Shown one piece after another: positions 25,188 to 33,835 of a DNA stretch of 42,773 nt. The DNA lies in contig NZ_PRDB01000018.1 of NCBI RefSeq assembly GCF_002925905.1, positions 1 through 42,773 on the forward strand, given 5' to 3'. The notes under the pieces were generated by a model that searched no databases, was not told the DNA's origin, and saw only the letters and a list, made by a program, of their open reading frames with translations. The translations under genes were made by a program, and so were the position numbers. Each line of letters starts with the position of its first letter. Position 1 is the first letter of the stretch. The DNA is from Klebsiella michiganensis (GTDB taxonomy: Bacteria; Pseudomonadota; Gammaproteobacteria; Enterobacterales; Enterobacteriaceae).

Positions 25188-26652
25188 TTTATTCACGCTT
25201 CCCTATGCGCCCGGCGGATGGGCGGGCGACGCGCCCTCCGCGCGTGATTATGGTCTGCCCGACGCGCGCGATCTGCAGGGGCTGCCTGACGATGCGCCCG
25301 CACGCCCGCGTGCGACCGAAGCCGCTTACGCGCCGCGGGTGCTGCCATTGGGCCAGGAGAGCAGGGCGGATATAGCGCCTCGCGGATTCGCGCCTTTACC
25401 CTCTTCCAGCGTAAAAACGGCGCCGCCGGCGCGGGTTGGACAGATCCCGGTGGAACGCATCCGCGCTGATTTTCCGATCCTTAGCGAACAGGTGGACGGA
25501 CATCCGCTGGTGTGGCTGGATAATGCCGCGACGACCCAGCGCCCGAAGCAGGTTATCGATCGTATCAGCCACTATTATTTACATGAGAATTCGAACGTTC
25601 ATCGGGCGGCGCATACGCTTGCCGCTCGTTCCACCGATGCTTATGAAGCCGCGCGTGAGAAAGTGTCGCGTTTTATCGGCGCCCGCGGCCCGGAAAATAT
25701 CATCTTCGTGCGCGGTACCACGGAAGGGCTCAATCTGATAGCGCACAGCTACGTGAAGCCGCTATTACGACCGGGGGATGAAATTATCCTGACGTTGCTT
25801 GAGCATCACGCCAATATTGTACCGTGGCAGCTTATTGCCCAGGAAACGGGCGCGACGATCCGCGTTGCGCCGGTTGATGAGCACGGTCAGCTGATCGTTG
25901 AGGAATATATCCGGTTGTTCAACGATAAGACCCGCTTTGTCTCCGCGACCCACGTTTCTAACGCGCTGGGTACCGTCACGCCGGTTCAGGAGCTGGTGCA
26001 GATCGCCCATCGTTTTGGGGTGCGCATTGCCATCGACGGCGCGCAGTCTATTTCGCATATCCCGACCAACGTGACGGCGCTGGATGCCGATTTCTTCGTC
26101 TTCTCCGGCCATAAAATTTTTGGGCCGACCGGGATCGGCGTGGTCTATGGCAAGCAGGAGGTGCTGGAAGAGGCGCGCCCTTACCAGGGCGGCGGGAACA
26201 TGATTGCCGACGTGACCTTTGAACTGACGCGCTATCAGCCCTCGCCGAATAAGTTTGAGGCAGGGACGGGCAATATTGCCGATGCCGTCGGGCTGGGGGC
26301 GGCTATCGATTATGTCACCTCGCTGGGGATAGAAAACATTGCGCAGTATGAGCACGCCTTACTGGAGTATGGCATCGCGAAGCTGTCGGCTATTCCGGGC
26401 CTGACGCTGGTCGGTACCGCGGCGAACAAAACCAGCGTCTTATCTTTCGTGCTGGCGGGTCATGAAAATGCAGCCGTGGGGCGCTATCTCAGTCAGGTCG
26501 GCATTGCCGTGCGATCCGGACATCACTGCGCGCAACCGATCCTGCGCCATTTTGGTTATGAGAGTACCGTCCGGCCTTCGCTGGCTTTTTATAATACGCC
26601 GCAGGAAATTGATTTTCTCGCAGAGCATGTCGCAAGGTTTGCTTCGCGATAG
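25174..26652 (+). CDS. SufS-type cysteine desulfurase with N-terminal encapsulin-cargo extension
   Basis: A 492-residue protein. Residues 1-92 are rich in Pro, Ala, Gly and charged residues and look disordered; a GLPD motif occurs twice (27-30, 36-39). Residues from IRADFPIL (about 96) onward are a group II cysteine desulfurase: PLP Lys314 in FSGHKIFGPTG and catalytic Cys452 in RSGHHCAQP. It splits cysteine into alanine and protein-bound persulfide sulfur. In Family 2A systems this extension directs the enzyme into the shell; here it is shorter than the roughly 200-residue cyanobacterial form. ATG 25174 lies inside the encapsulin gene; an earlier in-frame start would read through encapsulin coding DNA and is rejected. 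Last gene of the operon. Confidence 0.93.
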   Translation: MTTSNLFTLPYAPGGWAGDAPSARDYGLPDARDLQGLPDDAPARPRATEAAYAPRVLPLGQESRADIAPRGFAPLPSSSVKTAPPARVGQIPVERIRADFPILSEQVDGHPLVWLDNAATTQRPKQVIDRISHYYLHENSNVHRAAHTLAARSTDAYEAAREKVSRFIGARGPENIIFVRGTTEGLNLIAHSYVKPLLRPGDEIILTLLEHHANIVPWQLIAQETGATIRVAPVDEHGQLIVEEYIRLFNDKTRFVSATHVSNALGTVTPVQELVQIAHRFGVRIAIDGAQSISHIPTNVTALDADFFVFSGHKIFGPTGIGVVYGKQEVLEEARPYQGGGNMIADVTFELTRYQPSPNKFEAGTGNIADAVGLGAAIDYVTSLGIENIAQYEHALLEYGIAKLSAIPGLTLVGTAANKTSVLSFVLAGHENAAVGRYLSQVGIAVRSGHHCAQPILRHFGYESTVRPSLAFYNTPQEIDFLAEHVARFASR

Positions 26653-26695
26653 CGGTGTCAAGCGCGCCAGGGATGGACCATGACGACAATCCCAC

Positions 26696-26725
26696 AAGCC
26701 CGCTGATTTCCCCGCGGGCTTTTAT
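26696..26725 (+). terminator. Rho-independent terminator of the encapsulin operon
   Basis: Perfect 8-bp stem AAGCCCGC (26696-26703) with GCGGGCTT (26714-26721), ten-base loop, followed by TTATC. It lies 44 bases after the desulfurase stop. Confidence 0.8.
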
Positions 26726-26736
26726 CATATCGTGGT
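26722..26736 (+). repeat. Left copy of a 15-base direct repeat flanking the importer/sulfo-lyase cluster
   Basis: TTATCATATCGTGGT occurs here and again, same orientation, at 35415-35429. The copies lie just outside the two ends of the 8.7-kb block 26843-35378. The match stops exactly at 15 bases on both sides. Confidence 0.5.
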
Positions 26737-26746
26737 AAGGATAAGG

Positions 26747-26772
26747 CGTGTTGCCGCGACTTCGGCAACACG
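26747..26772. terminator. Perfect hairpin between convergent operons
   Basis: CGTGTTGCCG (26747-26756) pairs exactly with CGGCAACACG (26763-26772), six-base loop. It lies between two converging transcripts. There is no strong T-run on either side (leftward reading gives CCTTATCC), so it may be a weak terminator for the leftward importer operon, an RNA-stabilising hairpin, or an operator-like site. Confidence 0.45.
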
Positions 26773-26842
26773 GCGAGCCAGCCTGAAAGGCGCCAGCGGA
26801 CGTTTTAATGGGGGGGCAGTAGCTGCCTGAATGAATGTGGGG

Positions 26843-27709
26843 TTAACGCTGCATCCCCCAGCGCTTAATTGTGATCTTTTCCAGACTGGCGAATACGATG
26901 CCTTCCACCAGCAGACCAATCGCGATGACCGTTAACAGCCCTGCAAATACCCGGTCGGTGAACAGCTCATTGCGATTCTGGAATATATACCAGCCCAGAC
27001 CCCCTTCGCCGCTGGAGGCGCCGAATACCAGTTCGGCGGCAATCAGCGTTCGCCAGGCGAAAGCCCAGCCTATTTTCAAACCGGAAAGGATGGCGGGCAA
27101 CGATGCCGGAATAAGAATCGTGATCACATAGCGTGGCCCACGGAGGCCATAGTTGCGCCCGGCCATGCGCAGCGTTTCCGGCACGCTGCTAAATCCGGAC
27201 CAGGTATTCAGAGCGATGGGCCACATGACGGAATGTATCAGTACAAATATCAGGCTGGCATTTCCCAGGCCAAACCACAGCAGAGCCAGCGGCAGCAGCG
27301 CAATTGCCGGCAGTGGATTGAGCATCGCGGTTAATGTGCTGAGCAGATCGCGACCAAACTGCGTGGTCACTGCCAGGGCGCTGGCAATCAGCGCCAGCGC
27401 GCTGCCCGCCAGATATCCTTTCAGTAGGGTACTGAGTGAATTGACGATTTTTTCCGGCAGTTCGCCATTGCGCAGGTCTTCACTGAACGCCTGCAGCGTC
27501 TGAAATACCCCGGGCAGCATCAGATCGTTTTGCTGTATTCGCGCGGCGATCTCCCATAGCGCCAGCACCAGGGCGACAATCACAGACTTACGCAGCCATG
27601 CCTGATTCCACAGGCGCTGGCTTAAGGGTAGCGGCGTTTCTACCGGCAGATTACGTAGCGGCGGTAATTCGCGTTCGAATTCAGGACGAATGTACGGTGG
27701 CTGGGACAT
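26843..27709 (-). CDS. ABC importer permease, SsuC/TauC family
   Basis: A 288-residue permease with a 40-residue cytosolic N-terminus, then about six membrane segments and the EAA loop AGRNYGLRGPRYVITILIPASLP. The start at 27709 (MSQPPYIRPEF) overlaps the end of the ATPase gene by 29 bases; the longer frame above lies on the ATPase gene. It is the last gene of the leftward unit binding protein - ATPase - permease, convergent with the encapsulin operon. Likely substrates are sulfonates or sulfate esters, from family and setting only. Confidence 0.88.
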   Translation of the reverse strand: MSQPPYIRPEFERELPPLRNLPVETPLPLSQRLWNQAWLRKSVIVALVLALWEIAARIQQNDLMLPGVFQTLQAFSEDLRNGELPEKIVNSLSTLLKGYLAGSALALIASALAVTTQFGRDLLSTLTAMLNPLPAIALLPLALLWFGLGNASLIFVLIHSVMWPIALNTWSGFSSVPETLRMAGRNYGLRGPRYVITILIPASLPAILSGLKIGWAFAWRTLIAAELVFGASSGEGGLGWYIFQNRNELFTDRVFAGLLTVIAIGLLVEGIVFASLEKITIKRWGMQR

Positions 27710-28523
27710 ACGCTGGCTCCTCGCCGGATGAGTGAGACGGACCGTTGCCGGTCGTCGGGAATAACAGATGGTGAATATGACGAGCCGCGTGTTGAAACGC
27801 CTCGCTGCCGAAATCATTAAGCGTGAACTGATGACAATTAAGCTCTGCCCGGACGCGTCCTGGATGCGGCGAAAGCACCACAATACGGCTGCCTACGACC
27901 AGCGCCTCTTCAATCGAGTGGGTGACGAAAAGCAGCGTAAAGCGCTCTTCTTCCCAGAGCGTCAGCAACTCTTCCTGCATCGTGCGCCGCGTCAGCGCAT
28001 CCAGGGCGGCGAAGGGTTCGTCCATCAGCAGGATGCGCGGTTTCATCGCCAGCGCACGGGCGATGGCGACGCGCTGCTTCATGCCGCCGGAGAGCGTATG
28101 GGGCATCGCGTCAGCAAATTCCGCCAGACCGACTTTGTGAAGAAAATGCAGCGCCGTCTCTTTTGCCTGTGAACGGCTGGCTTTGCGGCTGGCGAGCAGA
28201 GGAAACATGACGTTTTCCAGCACCGTTTTCCACGGCGGCAACTGGTCGAACTCCTGGAATACCATCATGCGGTCCGGAGCGGGGGCGCTAACTGGCGTCC
28301 CTGCAAGCGAAATTTGACCGCTGCGCGGGGCAATAAAACCGCCTGCGGCTTTCAACAGGCTCGATTTTCCGCAGCCTGAGGGGCCAAGCAGAATAAAGCG
28401 GTCCCCAGGCCAGACATCAAAACTGACATCGTGCGTCGCGCGTACCCGGCGTTCACGCGTGCGGTATTCAATATCGACATGGCTGACCTGCAGCAGCGGG
28501 CCATCAATTTGCTGATTGACCAT
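27681..28523 (-). CDS. ABC importer ATPase, SsuB/TauB family
   Basis: A 280-residue ATPase with Walker A GPSGCGKSS, signature LSGGMKQRVAIARAL, Walker B ILLMDEPFAALD and H-loop FVTHSIEEALVVG. Two ATGs are adjacent; the second (28523) has GGAGG five bases upstream and is chosen. A C-terminal tail of about 40 residues (GNGPSHSSGEEP...) goes beyond the usual domain and is encoded by DNA that also starts the permease gene. Confidence 0.9.
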   Translation of the reverse strand: MVNQQIDGPLLQVSHVDIEYRTRERRVRATHDVSFDVWPGDRFILLGPSGCGKSSLLKAAGGFIAPRSGQISLAGTPVSAPAPDRMMVFQEFDQLPPWKTVLENVMFPLLASRKASRSQAKETALHFLHKVGLAEFADAMPHTLSGGMKQRVAIARALAMKPRILLMDEPFAALDALTRRTMQEELLTLWEEERFTLLFVTHSIEEALVVGSRIVVLSPHPGRVRAELNCHQFTLNDFGSEAFQHAARHIHHLLFPTTGNGPSHSSGEEPAYVPATVHSS

Positions 28524-28544
28524 CATAGCCTCCAGTATCGCGGT

Positions 28545-29552
28545 TTAGCTGCCGGGGTTTTCCCATGCTTCGTTAAAAAAATAATCTTTCCACGAGTCGG
28601 CCTTATTTTTCAGTATCCCAAGCTCATGGAGTTTTTCGGCATATACGCCAGTACGTTCAGGGGAAACCGTAAAGCTTATTTCGGGATCGTTAACAATTTT
28701 TTGTACCAGCGGTAAAGGCAGCCGCGATTTCTCAACGCGAATGTAAGTTTCGGCAGCGGCATTTTTGTCACGGTTAATAATACTTGCGGCTTCGCTGAGC
28801 GCGCGATAAAACGCTTTATAGGTTCTGGGGTTTTCATCATGGAATTTCTGGGTGGTATAGAGAACATTAAAGGTTGCCTGTCCCCCCAGTACGTCATAGG
28901 AGCTGAGCACTTTATGCACGTTTTTATGTTCCAGCGCCTGATACTGGAAGGGCGGGCTTGAGAAGTGGGTGGTAATCTCCGAGCCGCCGGCAATTAATGC
29001 CGCGCTGGCGTCCGGATGCGGTAAACTGACGCTAATTTTATCGAAGCGTTTGAAGTCCCCGTCACCATATAATTTCGCGGTCTCGATTTGTAATGTACGA
29101 GACTGAAAACCGACGCCTGCTGCCGGTACGGCGATCCGATCTTTTGCGGACAGATCTTTAATGCTTTTTACCGCCGGATTATTACTCAACAAATAATTGG
29201 GCATCGACCCCAGCGAGGCAATCGCTTTCACATTTTGCTTACCTTTGGTGCGATCCCATAGGGTGAGTACGGGAGGAACACCCGCTGACGCAACGTCCAG
29301 AGCGCCAGAGAGCAGAGCCTCATTCATCCCGGTCACTCCGGAAATGGTGCGCCACTCTACTTTTATATCCAGCCCCTCTTTCTGACCCTCTTTTTCGATA
29401 AGCTGTTGGTCACGTACCACATCAAGAATTAAATAGCCGATGCCAAATTGCTGCGCGATACTAATGTTTCCTTCCGCTAATGCCGGCTGGCTTATCCCGC
29501 CCAGGGCGGAAAGCGCCAGCGTACAGGCGAGTATTCTGCTTGTTTTATTCAT
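28545..29552 (-). CDS. Periplasmic binding protein, NitT/TauT type
   Basis: A 335-residue solute-binding protein. The signal peptide ends at ALA/EGN (about residue 27). Features include ISIAQQFGIGYLILDVVRDQQLIEKEG, the GMNEALLSGALDVASAGVPP pocket segment and KDRIAVPAAGVGFQS. Proteins with this QQFGIGYL opening often serve in uptake of sulfonates or sulfate esters in enteric accessory clusters; the ligand here is not proven. First gene of the leftward operon and divergent from the Ldh-family gene. Confidence 0.87.
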   Translation of the reverse strand: MNKTSRILACTLALSALGGISQPALAEGNISIAQQFGIGYLILDVVRDQQLIEKEGQKEGLDIKVEWRTISGVTGMNEALLSGALDVASAGVPPVLTLWDRTKGKQNVKAIASLGSMPNYLLSNNPAVKSIKDLSAKDRIAVPAAGVGFQSRTLQIETAKLYGDGDFKRFDKISVSLPHPDASAALIAGGSEITTHFSSPPFQYQALEHKNVHKVLSSYDVLGGQATFNVLYTTQKFHDENPRTYKAFYRALSEAASIINRDKNAAAETYIRVEKSRLPLPLVQKIVNDPEISFTVSPERTGVYAEKLHELGILKNKADSWKDYFFNEAWENPGS

Positions 29553-29794
29553 TTCAGTTTCCCAGAAAGGTGTTTCTCAGCCAAAAATCATGGGCAGAGG
29601 CGAGCGGGAAAGGAAGTGATTTAAATGAAAATGAATATCAGAGAAATGAATAACGATATTTGTGGCTTGTTATTTACCAGGTGGAAAAGCTTAGTCATTA
29701 TTCATGTTTAGGTCATAAATATATTCTCAGTATAGTCGGGTTCATCTTTTAAATAGCCCTTGTCAATGTAGGGGCAGTCATTGCGAGCCTCATC
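29553..29794. promoter_or_regulatory. Divergent intergenic region with plus-strand promoter candidate
   Basis: 242 bases, AT-rich. A TATAGT at 29731-29736 is a good -10 for the rightward Ldh-family gene, which starts 59 bases beyond it; no good -35 lies at 16-18 bases. No regulator gene or obvious operator adjoins, so control by a global sulfur regulator would be expected. Confidence 0.35.
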
Positions 29795-30817
29795 ATGCCT
29801 TTATTTTCGGATCATCACTTACGTTCGCTTTTGCAGCGCCATCTGGTAAGGGTTGGCACCGGACCTGATATCGCTCAAAAGGTCGCGGATAACCTTGTCG
29901 AGGCCTCACTAAAAGGCCACGACTCTCATGGCGTGACCCTGTTACCGCGCTATATTCGGGCCATTCTGGCAGGGGATTTGAACCCTGGCGCCACGCTCAC
30001 CATGTTGTCTGATGCCGGACCGATCGTCTCTTTTGATGGCGGACACGGCTTCGGCCAGGCGTTGGGCGAACAGGCTATGGCCGTGGGTATTGAGCGTGCG
30101 CGCGAGTTTGGGGTGGCAATAATCGGATTGTCTAATACCCACCATCTTGGACGAATCGGCGCATGGGCGGAACAGGCGGCGGACGCCGGACTGGTCTCGC
30201 TCCATTTTGCCAACGTGGCAGCGCCGTCGGTCGTACTGCCTTTCGATGGACTCGGTGCCCGACTCGGCACAAATCCTTTTTGTGTCGGGGTACCGCTCGC
30301 GAACCGGCCCCCGGTTATCCTTGATTTCGCCACCAGCGCCATAGCAGGCAATAAAGCGCGCATCGCATGGAATGAAGGGCGAGCCATCCCTGAAGGATGT
30401 GCGGTAGATGCGAACGGACAACCCACCACCGACCCTGCGGTATTAATGACGGAACCGTTCGGTGCCTTGCTGCCTTTTGGCGGGCATAAAGGCGCAGGAT
30501 TGTCGCTGATTTGTAGTCTACTCGGCGCTGCGCTGACCGGCGGCGAAACCGAAAGCCAGCAAATTCCGCCACGTGCCGGAATCATCAACAATATGCTGTC
30601 GATTTTATTTGATCCTGCGCGGCTGGGGGCGCAGGAGAGTTACCAGCAGGCGCTATTAGCGCAGGTGGACTGGGTGCGTAGCGGGCAGGAAGGGCGCAAT
30701 GTGCAGATCCCCGGAGAGCCGGAATTGCGCGCGTATACCCGCCGCCAGCAAGAGGGTATCTGGATCGATGAGGTGAGCTGGCAGGCGTTTGTCGCCCTGG
30801 AAGCATTAAATACCTGA
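29795..30817 (+). CDS. Malate/L-lactate (Ldh-family) dehydrogenase, sulfolactate dehydrogenase-like
   Basis: A 340-residue NAD(P)-dependent oxidoreductase of the Ldh_2 family (AllD, YlbC, ComC relatives). Family motifs include GHDSHGVTLLPRY near residue 42, GHGFGQALG, NTHHLGRIGAWAEQAA (with the catalytic His), GTNPFCVGVP, DFATSAIAGNK and FGGHKGAGLSL. The family includes (R)-sulfolactate dehydrogenase ComC as well as ureidoglycolate and lactate enzymes. The neighbouring sulfo-lyase-like gene and Tau-type importer make a 2-hydroxy sulfonate the best guess. It has its own terminator candidate, so it may be a separate transcript. Confidence 0.85.
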   Translation: MPLFSDHHLRSLLQRHLVRVGTGPDIAQKVADNLVEASLKGHDSHGVTLLPRYIRAILAGDLNPGATLTMLSDAGPIVSFDGGHGFGQALGEQAMAVGIERAREFGVAIIGLSNTHHLGRIGAWAEQAADAGLVSLHFANVAAPSVVLPFDGLGARLGTNPFCVGVPLANRPPVILDFATSAIAGNKARIAWNEGRAIPEGCAVDANGQPTTDPAVLMTEPFGALLPFGGHKGAGLSLICSLLGAALTGGETESQQIPPRAGIINNMLSILFDPARLGAQESYQQALLAQVDWVRSGQEGRNVQIPGEPELRAYTRRQQEGIWIDEVSWQAFVALEALNT

Positions 30818-30886
30818 GGTTGTCTGCCTGGTTAAATACGTCTTTGGGTTATCTGTTCAAAGCGTTGGTATTATGTCCGGTTAATT

Positions 30887-30924
30887 AGTGCTGATGAACA
30901 AAATAAATAAAAGCACTATTTTTT
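30887..30924 (+). terminator. Candidate terminator after the Ldh-family gene
   Basis: TAGTGCT (30886-30892) pairs with AGCACTA (30912-30918), 19-base loop, followed directly by a run of six T. It lies about 70 bases after the stop. The long AT-rich loop makes the call moderate. Confidence 0.5.
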
Positions 30925-31069
30925 ATCTTTTTTCCTCATAACCATAGCTGAAAAACTTGGTAAGTCATCAGTGAGAAAATAAATATAGTCATACTTAATA
31001 TTGTATGAACCTTTTATCCTCGCGGCCAAATTTTAATTTGCTGCGTAGTCATTTTTTACAGGAGTTATT

Positions 31070-32083
31070 ATGCATCTGGCGCGTTTCCCCCGGCTTCATT
31101 TTGGCCACTTCCCGACCCCTCTGGAGCCTCTCACGCAGCTTTCACGATTGCTGGAGGGGCCAAATATCTGGATAAAACGAGACGATTGCACAGGCCTCGC
31201 CACTGGCGGCAATAAAACCCGCAAACTTGAGTTTTTGCTGGGCGATGCCCAGGCAAAACAGGCGGATATTATCATTACCCAGGGCGCCACGCAGTCTAAC
31301 CATGTGCGTCAGACCGTCGCGGCGGCAGCCAGACTGGGTCTGGAAACGCATATTTTTCTCGAACAACGCGTCACGACGCTGGGTGATGAGTATCAGCAAT
31401 CCGGCAATGTGCTGCTGGACGGTTTGCTCGGGGGCAAAATTATCGCTCATCTTCCCGGCGGTACGGATATGCAGCAGGCAATGGAACAACACGCGGAAAG
31501 CCTGCGAGCCAGGGGCCACACCCCTTATGTCATCCCCGGTGGAGGCTCGAACGCTATCGGCGCGCTGGGCTACGTCTCCTGCGCGGAAGAACTGCTTTGG
31601 CAGTCCAGCCAGCTACGGCTGCGCATCGATCATATCGTTCATGCCACCGGTAGCGCAGGTACACAGGCTGGCCTGATTGCGGGCTTAACTGCCACGCACA
31701 GCGGTATTCCTCTCCTCGGGATTAGCGTCCGCGCTCCGCGCGAAAAACAGGAGCACAACGTCTGGCGTCTGGCGCAGCAGACGCGGGAACTGCTCGGTGT
31801 ACCGGGTGAATTGCCGCGTGAGGCGGTGGTGGCGAACGGTGATTATGTCGGCGAAGGCTATGGCTTGCCCACCGAAGGGATGCTTGAGGCGCTGCAGTTG
31901 CTGGCGCAGCACGAGGGGATTCTGCTCGACCCCGTCTATTCCGGAAAAGGCATGGCCGGATTGATTGATCTGATCCGTAAAGGTCATTTCCGCAGGGATG
32001 AGAATGTGGTGTTTATCCATACGGGGGGAAGCGCAGGTCTGTTTGGCTACCGTCAGGTCATCGCCGATTCTTTGCCATCATGA
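31070..32083 (+). CDS. PLP-dependent D-cysteine desulfhydrase / L-cysteate sulfo-lyase (DcyD/CuyA family)
   Basis: A 337-residue PLP enzyme of the ACC deaminase/D-cysteine desulfhydrase family. The PLP lysine is Lys49 in [29 protein letters not shown] and [23 protein letters not shown] are family hallmarks. DcyD splits D-cysteine to pyruvate, ammonia and sulfide; CuyA splits cysteate to pyruvate, ammonia and sulfite. The two cannot be told apart by eye. A racemase overlapping its stop (ATGA) and a Tau-type importer favour an amino sulfonate or D-amino-acid substrate brought in from outside. Confidence 0.86.
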   Translation: MHLARFPRLHFGHFPTPLEPLTQLSRLLEGPNIWIKRDDCTGLATGGNKTRKLEFLLGDAQAKQADIIITQGATQSNHVRQTVAAAARLGLETHIFLEQRVTTLGDEYQQSGNVLLDGLLGGKIIAHLPGGTDMQQAMEQHAESLRARGHTPYVIPGGGSNAIGALGYVSCAEELLWQSSQLRLRIDHIVHATGSAGTQAGLIAGLTATHSGIPLLGISVRAPREKQEHNVWRLAQQTRELLGVPGELPREAVVANGDYVGEGYGLPTEGMLEALQLLAQHEGILLDPVYSGKGMAGLIDLIRKGHFRRDENVVFIHTGGSAGLFGYRQVIADSLPS

Positions 32084-32799
32084 GTACACCATTTCTGCTG
32101 GGAATTCTTGGCGGCATGGGGCCGCTGGCGACGCTGGATCTGATGCATAAATTGCTGCGGGCAACGCCCGCCAGCAGCGACCAACAGCAAATTCCCCATG
32201 TGGTATGGAATGTGCCGCAAATTGCGGATCGCCAGCGGGCGCTGGCGGGAACGGGGCCATCCCCGCTGCCGCAGTTGTTGTACGGTGTGGAACAGCTGAA
32301 CCGCGTGGGCGTCAGTCATATTGCCATTGCTTGTAATACGGCGCACCACTGGTATGAGGCGCTGGCGCAGCATAGCGACGCACCGTTGCTGCATATTGTG
32401 GACGCCACGCTGGCGCTATTCGACGGGAAAGAGAAACCCCGGCGGGTCGGGATTATTGCTACCCAGGGCACGCTGGATGCCGGTTGGTTTCAGCACGGAT
32501 TTACCGCGATGGGGATCGAAAGCGTACAGCCGACGCAAGAAGAACTGCGGCAGTGGTTTGTGCCGGGATGCTATGCGGTAAAACGCGGCGAACTGCGTAC
32601 CGGCGGAGAACTGCTGAGTCTACAGGCCCAGGCATTGCGCGATCGTGGCGCAGAGCGGCTGGTGCTGGCCTGTACAGAAGTGCCGGTTGCGCTGGCTGAG
32701 GTGACCTCACCGCATCTGGCCGTGTCAATTGATCCCGCAGAAGCGCTCGCCCGGCAGTGTGCCCGGCTATGGCTGGCGCAACGCGAGACATGGCATTAA
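32080..32799 (+). CDS. Asp/Glu racemase-family amino acid racemase
   Basis: A 239-residue cofactor-independent racemase. It opens with [18 protein letters not shown] and has the two catalytic cysteines of the family: Cys85 in ACNTAHH and Cys198 in ACTEVP. It overlaps the sulfo-lyase/desulfhydrase gene by four bases, so the two probably act on the same molecule. Cysteate is close in shape to aspartate, so a cysteate (or cysteine) racemase feeding the lyase is the natural reading. Aspartate racemase is the alternative. Confidence 0.85.
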   Translation: MSTPFLLGILGGMGPLATLDLMHKLLRATPASSDQQQIPHVVWNVPQIADRQRALAGTGPSPLPQLLYGVEQLNRVGVSHIAIACNTAHHWYEALAQHSDAPLLHIVDATLALFDGKEKPRRVGIIATQGTLDAGWFQHGFTAMGIESVQPTQEELRQWFVPGCYAVKRGELRTGGELLSLQAQALRDRGAERLVLACTEVPVALAEVTSPHLAVSIDPAEALARQCARLWLAQRETWH

Positions 32800-32827
32800 A
32801 AACGTTGTTATTTAAAGGATAAATTAA

Positions 32828-33835
32828 ATGAATAAAAGTCTCTGTGTCTTACTTGCAGCGGGTGGCCTGTGGGTTAATAGCAGCTTTGCCGAAACGCCAG
32901 CGGAAGTTCGGGTGGCATATAGCGGCGGTTCTCAGGTGCTGATGCTGGCTAAGGCCGATGGTTCTTTGGATAAGGCACTCAACAGCAAGGTGAAATGGGT
33001 GCAATTTGCGTCCGGTGCTGATGCGTTAAATTACTTTGCCAGCAATGCGATTGATATTGCTAATTTTGGATCCAGCCCGGCAACGGCAGGCATTGTCAGA
33101 AAACTGCCGGTGGAAATTATCGGCGTCTCTGGCGTGATTGCCAGCTACGAGCGTTTAATTGGTAAAGACGGTATTGCCAGCATTAAAGATATTGAGGGTA
33201 AACGCGTAGCCTATCCGCCAAACTCGACGGCGCAATATGCGCTTGAGGCCGCTATCAGCGTTAACCATCTCGACCGCAGTAAAATAACGTTATTGCCGCT
33301 GCGTCCGGCGGAAATGGTCGCAGCCTGGAAACGCGGTGATATCGACGCGGGCTATGTCTGGGCGCCGTTTGCTCAGGAACTGGAGACTTCTGGCGGGCAT
33401 CAGGTGTTCGCAACCAAAGATCTGCAAAAAGATGGCTACCTGATTTATAACAACTACGTTGTGCGTAAAGCTTTTGCTGAGCAGTATCCGCAAACCGTCA
33501 GCGCGTTTCTGCGTGTTCATCAGCAAAAAGTCGATGAGTTTAAGAAAGACCCGGAGCGCGCGGCGGCCATTGTTGCGAAAGAGGTGGGCGCGCCGGTGAC
33601 GACCGCCGTCAATACGTTGGGTGGGCTGGAATATCCCACGCTGAGCCAGCAGGGTACGGCGCAATGGTTGGGGAACGGTACGCAAACCACCGACAGCGGG
33701 ATTGGGAAAGCGCTGACCAAAACCTCTCACTTCCTTGCTGATATCGGCGAGATTCGCCAACGTGATATCCCGGCCAGCTGGGACAGCGCCATTAACTCCC
33801 GTTATATCCGTGACGCAGCGGTAGCCGCGCAATGA
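32828..33835 (+). CDS. Periplasmic binding protein, TauA type
   Basis: A 335-residue solute-binding protein with a signal peptide ending SSFA/ETP. The opening VRVAYSGGSQVLMLAKADG, then VKWVQFASGADALNYFASNAIDIANFGSSPA and GDIDAGYVWAPFAQEL follow the taurine-binding TauA layout closely. It follows the racemase after 28 bases and overlaps the permease by four. Taurine, cysteate, isethionate or another short sulfonate is the expected cargo. Confidence 0.88.
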   Translation: MNKSLCVLLAAGGLWVNSSFAETPAEVRVAYSGGSQVLMLAKADGSLDKALNSKVKWVQFASGADALNYFASNAIDIANFGSSPATAGIVRKLPVEIIGVSGVIASYERLIGKDGIASIKDIEGKRVAYPPNSTAQYALEAAISVNHLDRSKITLLPLRPAEMVAAWKRGDIDAGYVWAPFAQELETSGGHQVFATKDLQKDGYLIYNNYVVRKAFAEQYPQTVSAFLRVHQQKVDEFKKDPERAAAIVAKEVGAPVTTAVNTLGGLEYPTLSQQGTAQWLGNGTQTTDSGIGKALTKTSHFLADIGEIRQRDIPASWDSAINSRYIRDAAVAAQ

